Shown here: piece by piece, positions 1 to 12,639 of the stretch
How the letters are laid out: each line of letters starts with the position of its first letter
Numbering within the stretch: position 1 is the first letter of the stretch
Source: Priapulus caudatus
Taxonomy: Eukaryota; Priapulida; Priapulimorpha; Priapulimorphida; Priapulidae
Reading direction: 5' to 3'
Assembly: GCF_000485595.1 (NCBI RefSeq)
Contig: NW_014577065.1
Span: 1,073,457-1,098,169, forward strand
DNA length: 24,713 nucleotides
Notes under the pieces: generated by a model
Databases searched by the model: none
Told to the model about the DNA's origin: nothing
What the model saw: only the letters and a program-made list of their open reading frames with translations
Program-made: the position numbers and the translations under genes

Positions 1-1866
1 CACAGAGGATATTTTAAAATGAAGCAGTTAGACACCTCTGTGGTGATGCTGCTTACGGAATGGCGCATGATCTAGCCTCTAATCTCTATGCTCCCTCACA
101 CCACTCTCCCCCTCTCTTCCCCCTCTCTCCTCCTCTCTCCTCCCGTCTCTCTCGTCTCCCTATCCCCTCTCTCTCCTTTCGCGCTTTTCTGCCCATCTCC
201 ATCACAACTCTTCCCCGCCGTAAGTCCCTCCGTAGTTACGTCTCAATGCATTCACGACACGGCTTGATGCTAGTACAATCAGTTCCACTCCGTTGTAATA
301 ACGACGACCAGGTAATGATAGCATCGTCGTCACTATATGTCTCTTTCACCGTATTCTCCTCCGCACATACTGCGCCCAAGGTAAAACAATACTGAACCGT
401 ACACCCCAGCGCGTGAGCGGCGAAAAGGACAAAACCTCGATTATCGGGTGACTCGTTGCCGGCTGCATTCGAAGCCGGCAGGGCCCCCTGAACCACCGCG
501 CGGCGGTACCCAGTGAAGTGACCTATAAACACGACACCTCACAAAGCAATCATGCATTCGCAGGCGATAGACCTTACCCCTCCTGCAAATTCAAATCGAC
601 AGTCGTAAGGGCTCGGCGGTTACTTACACCGCGATGCACACAAAAACGCAGTGTCCCGCGGGTGACTCGCCCAAGGACGGAGGTAGGCGCGGCGAGAGGA
701 ATGGAAGGTGGGACGGAAAGAAGTGGGATGTGGGCGTTTTGGTGGCGTGGTGTGGTGTGTGGAGGTGTGTGTGTGTGTCGGTGTGTGTGATGTGATGCGG
801 GGGTGGGGGGTTCAGGTCGCAATCAACTCGGTTTTTGCGAAGGCGACAAAAACGAGCAATGGACTCCAGAGAATAATGTCCGTGTGATCGGGTTACATGT
901 TCGCTGTAAGACGCAGCGATAAAACTTAACTGTGGATATTTGGGCAACCACCCAGGGAACTCCATAGAATCGCAAAAACCGCCCTTGAGTTCTCCCTCAC
1001 ATTTGGAAGCCGCGAATGGTGGCATAGGTAAACTATACCATTATTGAATCGCTAAACGCGGCTACAAGTGGACCGGCGGAAAGAAGACGCGCGTGTATAT
1101 ACACAGTTTCTACTGAATGTCTTGTCGATAATTAGTAATATCACAATACGCAAATATTCCGCCTCAAACAATGGCCGCCGTGTCGAGGACAAGTCGTAAT
1201 TACTGAATTAGAACAGTAAACTGTACACGCGACCGCTGCATATCAATTAGCATCAACCCCGGAATACTATTGGGGAACCATACAGCCACGCGGCCGGCGG
1301 TAGAAACCACCCAAACGTGTGAGTTCTCGACACGCATTCTCGCCAGCTTCCCGTGTCGTTCGTATATGGCCGGATTTTTTTCCCTGGTTTTGGACTAAGA
1401 AGCATGAAGGCAAATGACCCACATACTTCTAATACTGACTACATATTATACACATTAAATGGCTAGATCGAGCTCGGCTGTTTCCGACACTGCGTAGGCC
1501 AAAGTTTAACAACGAAAATAACACAAATTTTAATAAAAATCATCCATCACGTGATTCGCTCTCGTGAATCGCAACCAGCTCCGGCCGCTAGTTCGGACCA
1601 GACTGACACCTCGAAACGTCCCCGTGTCTGCGCCAACTAATGGATTAAAAGTTTTGCCTGTCTAGCAGCGACGTACGGCGTCAGTCTACCTCGTCGACGT
1701 CAATCTAAGTAACATGTTTGCAGCGCTAGATATTAAAGGGCGCGCAATTCACCGTCTATAGGGGACCAGCGATTTGCTAATAAACGAAGTAAGCGGGGTG
1801 ATATGCGGGCAGCGAGGCCCTCGCCACAATCTCTAAATATTGTCATCCAGAAATACCGCGCGGCAA
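1..1866. repeat. Left arm of a ~1.8-kb inverted repeat
   Basis: This stretch is the reverse complement of about 4684-6440, with substitutions and many one- to few-base indels (roughly 80-90% alike by eye). Exact anchor blocks are 547-575 against 5905-5933 (29 bp), 1153-1179 against 5324-5350 (27 bp) and 1819-1841 against 4705-4727 (23 bp). Similarity still holds at 36-44 against 6397-6405, so the outer end lies at or beyond base 1. The inner end is at an AT microsatellite (about 1877-1901). The arm holds a CT-rich tract (100-180) and a GT-rich tract (755-790) but no protein I recognise; open frames in it are not conserved in the other arm. It could be the terminal repeat of a foldback-type element, an inverted segmental duplication or an assembly product. 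Confidence 0.9.
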
Positions 1867-1876
1867 GTGATAATAA

Positions 1877-1902
1877 AGTATATATATATATATATATATA
1901 TA
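1877..1902. repeat. (TA)n microsatellite at the inner end of the left arm
   Basis: A pure TA run follows AATAAAG. A longer TA run sits at the matching inner end of the right arm (4648-4684), so both arms stop at the same kind of repeat. Confidence 0.9.
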
Positions 1903-2699
1903 GAACGGGCGCACGCCCGCGCATGAAGATCTCTTAGAGAAAACGGGTCACATTTTCCACCTGATGTTTTCACTTCGACAGAATCATGAGAGTTGGTAAC
2001 GAAATCATGAGGATATTCGAGGAGTCACGGCCAACGGTAACAGCATGTTGGCGGGTGGTAATCTCGCCGAGGCGTTACGGCGTCGATTAAAATAATTGAG
2101 ATTAATTTAAATATCGGTTGAGATTTCAAAGCAGTAGGGTCTTGCGCGGCGTAATTAGCTTTGACACCCGAATCTTGCTACTCTCTCCTTGCCTCTCACC
2201 TCGGCCATGATTCACCTTGCCTCTAGCCACGCGCGCTACGACACACAGCACAGCACACACACCACCACCACCACACACACCCCACCACAAGCACCCACTC
2301 CCGGCGCCGCCGCGATATAATTCTCCCCCCCACTGCTCTGGAATCTAACCAGCCCCTTCCCCGCTCCTCTTTTTTTTTGTTCCTTCCTCTACTCGCTCGC
2401 CTCTCGCCCGTCGCCATCCACTCCTGACAACATAAGTAATCATCTCAACGTATCATTATATCTTCATAATCGCCTTCCTCGGGCGCGTTTTCACCATCTC
2501 TTCTCCCTTCCCTCTCTCTCTCCTCATCTCTCTCGGTCTCTCTCTCTCTCTCTCTCTCTTGCCTTCCCCTCCTCCCCAAGCTCTTATTTCGGTCCGCGCG
2601 CGTTTATGATAGCATCATTCCACTGGTGGACACCGGCTGACAGAGATGCCGAAAGAGACCCCGTGCAATAAAAATTCAAATGGGGCACGCGAGGAACGA

Positions 2700-2816
2700 G
2701 AGACGAGAAAGTGTGAGAGAGAGCAGAGAACGACAGAAAGAGAGCAAAGAGAGAGAGAGAGAGATAGAGAGAGAAGAAGAGAGGATAAGGAGAGAGAGAG
2801 AGAGAGATAGAGAGAG

Positions 2817-2875
<59 letters not shown>

Positions 2876-2905
2876 GAGAGAGAGAGACAGAAGAGAGAGA
2901 GAGAG
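2700..2905. repeat. (GA)n interrupted microsatellite
   Basis: About 200 bp of AGAGAG broken by AGAGAA, GATAGA and GACAG units. It is purine-only for long stretches on the plus strand. Confidence 0.95.
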
Positions 2906-3751
2906 AAGCGCAAGGCGGCAGAGCAAAAGCGAGAGTGCGCGCCGCGAATTTACATCGTGATAGAAATAGGCAGCGCGATGCCGAGTGACTACTTAATTTG
3001 CCATTATTTGCCCAGTTAGTTATAATCTGTTCAACACTTTAGCCGGTAACCCATGTACGCACGGTTGGTGTCATTATCCGTATAATTCTATATCTCGTCG
3101 GCCTCTAACTCGAGATATCGGGCATGAGTGTCATGTCCTTCGCAATTTGCTCGACATGCTCCTAGTTAGGCATGGCGGGGAAGTCGGATGAGGTAGCAAT
3201 CGCGCATTCCCAGAGAGCGACAATGTTTCACTTGGCCCTGAGTTGTGCTCGCGTGAACAACAAACATGGCGCTTAGGCGGCCTCATATTGGCTCGGCGGC
3301 CTCAATATGCGAATCTGTTGCCTGACCTCGGCGCTGGATCTCAGAACAACTTGAAGACATTCGTGTATTGATAGGTTGCAAGGCTACGATGTCGTTGCGT
3401 GCGATATACGGTGCGTGGCGTGCGTAATGTGTAACAAGGATGCCGTTTACGTATGACGCGCAGACACACCTATCCGACGAGACTTGTAACAGCTCATGAG
3501 CGTACAGGTAAACAGGAGATAAACTGACCCCGACAGACGGTCGAGTAGACGACCCTATCTTACGTAGAAGGCACAAATCGACTCGCTCGAACAGGAAATC
3601 CTCAGGATGTCGAATGAAATTTCGTGCTCGTGAGTGAGTATTCGTCGCGCCTACTCTAGAAATCCGGTCGGAAGCTCTAATTCAGATGATCAAATCAGAC
3701 CTTATTTATATTATGCATTTAATTCATTAATTAATGTATTTATTTATTTTG

Positions 3752-3962
3752 TGTGTGTGTGTGTGTCGTGTGTGTGTGAGTACGTGCGCGCGTATCTATA
3801 TAATATAGAGTATATATATATATATATTATATAATATATATAGAAGAGAGAGAGAGAGAGAGAGAGAGAAGAGAAGGAGAGGGAGATGAGAGAGAGAGAG
3901 AGAGAGGAGAAGAGAGAAAGAGAGAGAGAGAGGGCGGAGAAGAGGAGGGAGAGCGAGAGAGA

Positions 3963-3994
<32 letters not shown>

Positions 3995-4016
3995 GAGAGA
4001 CGAGAGAGAGAGAGTA
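3752..4016. repeat. Compound microsatellite (GT)n-(TA)n-(GA)n
   Basis: Three simple repeats lie head to tail: GT at 3752-3776, TA/ATA at 3797-3841, and GA with GGA, GAAG and GATG interruptions at 3842-4016. Confidence 0.93.
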
Positions 4017-4550
4017 AAAGCGATGCAAAATTAATTTGCGATTTCAAGACCGCTTTTTCCAAAGGCTGCCAGCAGACGATGATCAGACCTGACTCAAACA
4101 AACATCTTGCAGTCGTAACGACAGTTTGAGCAATCATTCAAGCATGGTGGTGCACCTGTCGTCCAGTGGTGGGCCGATGTGCGACAGTCATAAGTACCGG
4201 TTCCCCACTCCGAAATGCTCTTCCGACAGCCATATCGTCTGCTGGGTCAGATAAGATGGGACAAGATAAACATCGACGGCTGTAAATACGCGCCGCTTAA
4301 TTCAAGCTATAGTCAGAAACTTTCCCACACCACGTACACACACCCACAGAACACACACGCAACACCGCGCGCTCGATCACGTACAGCCGACGCACGCGTA
4401 CATAAACACCCACGCGCCGGCGACACATCACGTAACTGCACACATACAGCCACAGCCGCACCATCGCCCTACAACTGCACACACACACACACAGCCACAC
4501 ACAGCCAACCCAAAAACACACACCCCGTACGCACAGCACACGCCAAGCCA

Positions 4551-4642
4551 CGCATTTCAGCATTCTACAATTGCAATGCATTGTGCAACCTCACTCTTCT
4601 ATTTTTATACCATTATTTGACGATAAATAAATAAATAAATAA

Positions 4643-4684
<42 letters not shown>
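4551..4684 (+). mobile_element. Short retroelement-like repeat, copy A, with (AAAT)n(TA)n tail
   Basis: A 73-bp core (4551-4623) ends in ATTTGACG and runs into (ATAA)n and then (TA)n. Copy B at 9155-9227 matches the core with only three substitutions and has the same AAAT tail. A 3' AT-rich simple tail is typical of the 3' end of a LINE or SINE. Both copies start at CGCATTTCAG, so the unit may be a short complete element rather than two independent truncations. No internal Pol III boxes are evident. Confidence 0.75.
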
Positions 4685-4686
<2 letters not shown>

Positions 4687-6440
4687 CCGCGCGTATTCTG
4701 ATGAAATATTTAGAGATTGTGGCGAGGCCTCCTGCCCGATATCACCCGCTTACTTCGTTTATTAGCAATCGCTGGTCCCTTAGCACGGTGATGCGCGCCC
4801 TTTAATATCTACGCTGCAAACATGTACGTACGGATTGACGTCGACGAGTAGACTGACGCCGTACGTCGCTGCTGACAGCAAACATCTTTATTATCCATTA
4901 TTGGCGCAGACACGGGGACGTTCGGTGTCAGTCTGTCCGACTAGCGCGGAAGCTGGTTGCGATTCACGAGAGCAATCACGTGATGATGATTTTTTTATTA
5001 AAAGTTTGTGTTTTTTGTTGTTAAACTTTGCCTACGCAGTGTCGGCAAACAGCCGAGCTCATTAGCATTAATGTGTATAAGATATGTAGTAGTAATTAGA
5101 TATGTGGTCATTGCTTCGTCTTCTGTCCACCAAAACGGGAAAAAAATCGCAACGAACGACAACGGGAAGTGGCGAGCATGCAGTGTCGAGAACTCACACG
5201 TTTGTGTCTGCCCCGCGCGCGTGCTCGTATCGTGTCAATAGCTATTCCGGTTGATTGCTAATTGATATGCAGCGGGTGTACAGTTTACTGTCTAATTACA
5301 GTAATTACGACTCGTCTCGCACAGGCGGCCATTGTTTGAGGCGGAATATTTGCTATTGTGATAATTACTACAACATATCCGACAGAAATTAGAGTAACAC
5401 TGTGTTATACACGCGCGTCTTCTTTCGCCGTCACCTCGCGCGTTTAGCCGATTCAATAATGGTAATATTTTACCTATGCACCATTCGCGGCTTTCCCAAA
5501 TGTGAGGGGAACTCAAAGGGGTTTTTGCGATTCTATGTAGTTCCCTGTTTGCCCCAATATCCACAGTAAGTTTATATCGTGCGTCTAGCGAATGTAACAG
5601 ACCACACGGCATTATTCTCCTAGTCCATGCTCAGGTTTTTGTCGCCTTCGAAAAACACGTTGATTTGCGCTGAACCCCCCCCCCCCCCTCACACACACAC
5701 ACACACACCACAACACCTCCACCACCACCAACACCACCGCCACCAAAACCGCCCACCCTCCCAACTCTCCTTCCGCCCACCTTCATTCCCTCTGCCGCGC
5801 CTACCCCCGTTTGGGCGACTCACCCCGCGGGCACTGCGTTTATTGTGTGCACTCCCGGTGTAAGATAACGCCGAGCCATTACGACTGTGTTCTAATTGAG
5901 GGGGAAGGTCTATCGCCTGCGAATGCATGATTGCCTTTGTGAGGGTGTCGTTTATAGGCACTCCACTCGTACCGCCAGCGGGTGTTCAGGGGGCCCACCC
6001 TGCGCTTCGATGACCAGCAGAGCAACAGTCACCCGTAATCGAGGTTTTGTCTTCGCAGCTGCCGCCTGTGTACGGTTACAGTATTGTTTTACCTGCGCGC
6101 AGTGTGCGAGGAGAACACGGTGAAGAACATATACGTGACAGCGATGCTTCTTAACCTGTTCGTCGTTTTACCACGAGTGGGGAACTGATTGTACTAGCTC
6201 AGCACGTGTCGTGAATGCAGTTGAGACGTAACTATACGGAGGGATTACGGGGAGGGAGAGTGTGATGGAGATGGAGAAGAGGCGGAAAGGGAGAGAGGGG
6301 ATAGAGAGAGAGAGAGAGGGGGGAAGAGAGGGGGGATAGTGGGTGAGGGAGATAGAGATTAGAGGTAGATCATGCCGCACATTCTTAGCAGGCATTACCA
6401 CAGAGTGTCGTAACTGTTATTTTAAATCGGCAAAGGTAGC
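4684..6440. repeat. Right arm of the ~1.8-kb inverted repeat
   Basis: Reverse complement of 1-1866, with anchors as given for the left arm. It is slightly shorter than the left arm because of many small deletions. It carries the mirrored simple repeats: a C-run plus CA repeat (5676-5708), matching the GT/GGGG tract at 755-810, and a GA/GGGA tract (6240-6350), matching the CT tract at 100-180. Similarity fades around 6430-6450, just past TTTTAAAT. No gene is evident. Confidence 0.9.
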
Positions 6441-9154
6441 AGCACTTCCTTCATTCAAAAAATTACTTAATCGTGTCTTTATTTTATCACGCTTTATGTG
6501 TTTTGTGTATGTCTATTCGAGGTTTAATACCAATAAAAATGGGTTGCATGGTATTTTCATTGATATGTCTCGTTATTGTACGTTATTAATACCGCGCGTA
6601 TGAAATAATTTAAATAAACTCATTGCTACGCCTTCATTGAGTGTCTGTATTTTTCCAGGTTTCCGAAAAGTCGTGCGTCGCTATGACAATGCCAAAGCTG
6701 CGGAGATGAAATCTGAGCGGGCAGGTGGCCAAGCCTTGTCAAGCTGCGTGCGGTACGCCAGGCAGCACAGCGCCTTCACGGACGGGCCGACTCAGCCGAG
6801 AGATGCCAATGGTGGCCCAAGCCCTCCCCATAGTACACTTTAGCCTCAGGGAACTCAAATCTTTCCATCGCGCGGACTGAACCTCCAATCGGCTGTCGAC
6901 ACATTCTCCCGTGACGACGCTAACCATTTCCGCAAGCGACCTCAACCTGACCCCACGACGAGGCCGTACATTCGTCGTGACCGTGTATTTATTCTCTGCA
7001 GCGGACAGGAGCGTGCGGCATTAATGCCCCCCCCCCCACACATCAACCCCCACCAGCGATCCATGCCACGAACCCTCGGGTCGTTCTTCCTCTACCGCTA
7101 CCCGGCACCTCCTCTCGGCCGCACATCACTTCCCAGCAGTTGCTTCCGACATTGACCTCCCCCATTACCTCACCGTCGTGAGGACCCCCAACCGTCGCGG
7201 TCATCCCACAATGCGACCGCGCCAGCAGCAGGGAACGGTGGCGTGGGGAGGTTTTTTTACGCTATTGTCGCGACGTTGGCGCGCATTCTCTGAGCCGTGC
7301 CCAGGGCGAGTACGGCATAATCACTGACTGCCAAATGGACCTCTTGCGGCCCTTTTTTTCGCGGCTGTTAGCCATCGCTCCCCACCTGGTGCGAGACGCG
7401 TTGGTCAAGCCAGTGACACCATTCTCCGTAGTCGTACCTAATGAGCGTGCAGGGCGTAACGGCCGCTACGGGGACGCGCGTGATCGCCCAAACACACGCT
7501 GTTCGCACTTCCGACGATGAAAGCGAGCAGAAAGTCGCTGCTGCTCGACACTTGGCTCGACGTTTTGAAATCAGCATCCTGCGATATAGATGATGTGCCA
7601 TTTCGATGTGGGCGAATGAACTTCTTTAGACTGACCACAAGCTATCCGGAGGCGTGTTTCGTTTCTCCTGTTGCGACCAACAAAGATCGGCGGAGTCAGT
7701 CTAGCACTGACTTATGAATCAGTTGATATCGGTGAATAAAAACTTTGTTTTACGTACGCTCTTAAAATGTGTAAATAAAATCGATGTCTGTAAATAAAAA
7801 AAACGTGTGATCTTCTTTAATGGTTGAAAATATGTAATTGTTATCTCTGAACAAATCATCTTGAATTATTACTGAATATATGTGAACTATAGTCGTAGGA
7901 GGATAAGGCGGGTTCTTCATACTCAAATGTCGGAGCCACTTAAGCAAGTGATCGTGAGGTTTTTCTCATCAAGAGCATCACGAGAATTTCCCTGTCCCTA
8001 TTTTTACGATCAAAGCCCTACACTGCGTACATACGTGATGATGAAAGGACGGGTAAATTGAAACCCGCCGCGCAAAATTTCTAGAGTTACTTCAACGATT
8101 TCGTTTTTCGAGTGCGAGCGACGGCTTAATAATGCATTCACGGGCCGCCGGTGCGCCAATCTGGTGACGCGCTGACGAGGTTTGCATAAATGTTTGAAAC
8201 CGCCCGGCCAATATATGCCTCCAGCACCGCTGCCGGCGGCGTGCCACCCACCCCACCCACCCACTCACCATGCCTATGCGCGTACCCGCGGAACTTTCCG
8301 TCGAAATTCCGCGCCGCTCTTGAACAGTGGGCGCTGTTTACCGTCTAAGATGCGTGCTTTGATGCGCGAGCGTTTTCACAACGTCTGGGAAATCGTTGCC
8401 GAAGCTTAGATGACCGACGGGTACCGGGGTAGAAATTACACCGCCAGCGGCATGAATGGTCCGTTGTGCGAGACGCTAAGACGTTGGGGGTGGGGGTGGG
8501 GGGTGCGTTCGAAGAATACCAGTTCTTTCCCTTTGATAGCAGATAAGCCCGAAAATAGCGAAATGCATAAAATGTGTATTGTTACCGCATTTTTATTGCA
8601 TTGCGCGAAGAATGCTGGCGTAACTAAACGCACCCCCTTCCCGCGATTGCGCTTTACACCCTCCTTTTGCATCTCGCATCCTCCGCGCGCGCTGAGTCTC
8701 GCATCTCCCTATTAATCACCAATAAATTCCAACGAACTTTCACGCGTACGCATTCATCTACCTCTCAAACGTCTTGCCTACTTGCCACCCCGTAAACAGA
8801 CTCATATCCAGATGCACACGCTTCCAGGCTTCCTCGCAAATTCATCTCCTCGCACCTCATATCTTACCCTATCGCATCACCCCCTTCAATATCCTTCGCC
8901 TCCGAAACATATAGGCGCGCACAGACACGCGCACGCACGCACGCGCGCACATACTCTCCACCTTATCATAGCCATCGCAATCGCCTGTAACGTGAGGCCT
9001 TCCTTTCTCACTATATTAACTGTATTGACAGAGTCTAGCGCTACGGCGATGGGGTAGGGGTGTTTGGAGATGGGTGGCTAGGATGATTACAGGACAAGTT
9101 CTTAACTACGTAACCCGTAACTACGCTAGTCTTCTTAGCCTCCCACTGAACGTT
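6441..9154. other. Unannotated DNA, no recognisable gene
   Basis: I see no protein family here. Open frames are short and unconserved. A pyrimidine run ending in TTTTTCCAG at 6650-6659 could be a splice acceptor. Three AATAAA motifs cluster at 7735-7800, as expected at a gene 3' end or a retroelement tail, but no coding sequence connects to them. A C-run lies at 7027-7037 and CA/CACG repeats at 8925-8950. Confidence 0.5.
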
Positions 9155-9265
9155 CGCATTTCAGCACTCTACAATTGCAATGCATTGTGCAACTTCACTC
9201 TTCTATTTTTATTCCATTATTTGACGATAAATAAATAAATAAATAAATAAATAAATATATATATT
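9155..9265 (+). mobile_element. Short retroelement-like repeat, copy B, with (AAAT)n tail
   Basis: Matches copy A (4551-4623) with three substitutions over the 73-bp core, then (ATAA)n and a short TA run. It has the same orientation and the same left edge as copy A. This is probably the 3' end of a LINE or a short non-autonomous element. Confidence 0.75.
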
Positions 9266-10100
9266 ATTCGTACAGGGGTTACCACTCCGCGTAATGTCGA
9301 CATGGTTGCATGGCGCGGTTGGCAGCCACCGTAGCCGTGATGTGGAAGAAACATGCAGATTTTATTTCAAATATTCACTCATATGATAACAGTAGCTTGA
9401 AAATACGTAGACGCGAAGTTGCAGCCTTCACCCTCCCGTCCGAATAACTACAAACATGTACTTCGATGGCGATCTTCACATTGCCATTTATCATCACTCA
9501 CCACACGACCTCCCTCCTGCCTCCTCCCTCCACCCGCGGGAGCACGGCCCCGTGCACGAGTCCACGATACATCCCCCAACTCGCAGCTACCAGATTGGCG
9601 GGGACTTGTTGTTTGGCCTCTCTAAACTTTTGTGTCACAGAGCGCGACCCGTAGACAAAACCCTCGGGAAATAAGGAGGCGGTTTGAAGGCTTTTGGGCA
9701 AATAAAGCCTGGCAGATTTTTTGTTGTCGCCGGTAACTGGATCCGCTGCCGCAGGTTACAATTACTCAATCTTGCGGCGGGAACTTTACTCGTACAAAGC
9801 GGCGTATTAATGGCAGGATCAGTGCCGGTTAATGGACCAATGTACCTCGATGTTCGTACGCCATTAGACCGGCCGACAATACACGCAAATGGCGAACTAC
9901 GCCGCGCAGAGGTCGCGGCGATAGGTCAACGCCGTTATCACGGCCAATTTGTTCGCCGCATCGTCGCAGACGAGAGAGGAAGAAGAAGAGCGCCGCGAAA
10001 ACCAACCCCGCGCGAGCAGGGGAGCCGGCGCCATCAGCAACCGTTGGCGAATAGCGACGCGAAGACGTCGTAGCTGCGCGCCGATTGCGTGGGAGGGGTG
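9266..10100. other. No recognisable gene
   Basis: A 129-codon open frame (9684-10073, plus) begins at a non-ATG codon, and its arginine-rich end looks like GC-rich random sequence. I recognise no domain, no splice context and no repeat. Confidence 0.45.
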
Positions 10101-10194
10101 AGGAATATAGAAGGAATATAGGAACTAGAAGATAGAATATAGAATATAGAAATAATATAGAATATAGAATATAGAAATTAGAAGAAATATATAG
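10101..10194. repeat. Imperfect (ATAGA/GAATATA)n minisatellite
   Basis: Repeated GAATATAGAA units, 9-12 bp long with small length changes, in a purine and AT-rich stretch. Confidence 0.85.
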
Positions 10195-10493
10195 TTTTCA
10201 AAAATACATGATAGAATTTGTTCCTTTTGGTGGTACTAAATATTCGATGTCTCTCCTGGTTCTGGCCCATGGACTATAAAGGGAGAGGAAGACGGGTGCG
10301 CACATCGGTAAAAATCGCCGCGCGTGTTATTTCGTTTTCTGCTGCGATTTTTCTTCGCGGCGATCGTCTGCTGTGGAGCATCGCGGGGATCCCATGGTTC
10401 TAACTACGCCAACTGCAGCTAGGGCTGGACTCAGGGGAGCCGCGCTGCACGTCGCAGTCCGCGATAATTTACAGCTAGCTATATCCCGCTCAC

Positions 10494-10541
<48 letters not shown>

Positions 10542-10745
10542 ATCGAGAGAAGTAGAGAGAGGCAGAGAAGAGGGAGTGAGAGTTAAAGAATGAGTGAGTA
10601 AGTGAATGTGAGTGAGTGAGTGAGTGAATGAGTGTGTGTGTGTGTGAATGTGTGCGTGAGTGAGTGACCGAGTGGGCGGGCGAGTGAGTAAGAGAGTGAG
10701 TGGGCAAGTGGGTGAGTAGGCAAGAGAATGAGTAAGTGAGCGACG

Positions 10746-10802
<57 letters not shown>
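10494..10802. repeat. Compound (GA)n-(GAGT)n-(GA)n repeat block
   Basis: A GA run (10494-10544) leads into a degenerate GAGT/GTGA tetranucleotide field with a short GT run (about 10570-10740), then a second long GA run (10756-10802). The long threonine-histidine-serine and serine-leucine frames on the minus strand are translations of this block. Confidence 0.93.
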
Positions 10803-10806
<4 letters not shown>

Positions 10807-11530
10807 GGCAGCGAACTTACCGCTGGCTGCCTACCGCTGGCTGCCCGTGCACTTATTTTGTTACTGAATGGATGCTACGAGCTTCCACGGAACGCTAGCT
10901 AGTTTTTTCGCTCATGCTCGTATGTAACGCGCTACGTTACCCGGCCAGCGTGTATGCAAATACATCGGGCGCTAGTTACGCAATACGATGGGTTTACGTG
11001 CTTTCTAAAGTCCACTTTAACTCCGTTGCGACGAGTTTTTCTCACTGTATCGTAGCGTATTTCTCGAAACGCATTTTATTTGTAGCATGTGGCAAACTTG
11101 GGGCCGTCCAGGAAACACTCGGGAGTCACGGCCGCGACATGAACGTGTTTAATGAGGTCAACTAATGTTCCGCGATCCACCGGTTTCACTGTCACCCGTC
11201 AGCAGAACCACCGCCACGAACTTGGACACCGCGTCACAACATAAGGCCCGAGGGGATCTGAGATCTGAAATAAGAACAACATGCTTTACGATCACAAAAA
11301 AGCGACGACATCGTCGATATTCGATATGGTCATCGTTGTCGCTGCCTATAAACACTAGGCGCGTGAACGCGTTTCACAGCAGATGCGGCTCGGTTACTAA
11401 TTCGATATGGCTACCCGCCGGTCAGGAGTGGCTGTGAGTGCTATTTAATAACGGCTTCTAAATTGCTATTCATCGATTCAATTCGCACGCGAGTTGCGTA
11501 ACACTTGTTGCTCGTACCGTCACCGCTCTA
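10803..11530. other. No recognisable gene
   Basis: Unique-looking DNA with short open frames only. A 14-bp tandem duplication (TACCGCTGGCTGCC) lies at 10819-10846. No conserved domain is recognised on either strand. Confidence 0.5.
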
Positions 11531-11537
11531 CCGCGGC

Positions 11538-12265
<728 letters not shown>

Positions 12266-12639
12266 CACGAGTCTGAAGACAATGACGCCGTCACCGCTCC
12301 AACGGCGAAGGCGGCTGCTGCGTAGACGCTAGTTCAGACTAACCGGTCGGCCATAGCGAGTGGAGCGTAGCTATACGTATAGATACGTGTAATGTGTTAG
12401 GGTTAGAGCTAAGGTGAGGGTCAATGTCAGAGTTGGATAATCAAAACCCTAGCAATGAAACGACAACCGTACAACTACAATATACGTACGTTAGGTTATA
12501 GTTTGAAACTTCGACGTAGTATACGTGCGTAACAGTAAGGGGTAGGAGTCGGACTACTCGAGATGCTAGGTAATCATAGTTCTATCACGGAATCTGATCT
12601 TAATATCTGCCATTATATATTTATAATATATAATATATA
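12266..12639. other. No gene seen; AT-rich palindromic stretch at its end
   Basis: No coding sequence recognised. 12613-12655 is an AT-only imperfect palindrome built of TATAATATA units, at the downstream edge of the minus-strand pseudogene. Confidence 0.5.

Larger units (their letters stand above)
1903..4550. other. Loop of the inverted repeat: no gene seen, microsatellite-rich
   Basis: The 2.6 kb between the arms has no recognisable coding sequence. It holds a CA/CCA-rich stretch (2240-2300), a CT run (about 2538-2559), a GA tract (2700-2905), a GT run (3752-3776), a TA run followed by a GA compound tract (3812-4016) and a CA-rich imperfect tract (4325-4540). Apparent proteins here, such as Ser-Leu or Arg-Glu repeats, are translations of these tracts. 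Confidence 0.8.

Noticed and set aside
624-1025. 133-codon minus-strand frame in the left inverted-repeat arm
   Set aside because: The other arm breaks the frame with indels and half of it is a CA/CCA repeat; no domain recognised.
2584-2988. Ser-Leu (minus) and Arg-Glu (plus) open frames
   Set aside because: Translation of a GA/CT microsatellite; no flanking unique coding sequence.
6637-6843. Possible exon after TTTTTCCAG with an RRYDNAKAAEMKSER stretch
   Set aside because: Only one splice-like signal, no matching donor or homologous domain that I can recognise; too weak to call.
9684-10073. 129-codon plus-strand frame
   Set aside because: Non-ATG start, arginine-rich compositional drift, no recognised family, no supporting context.
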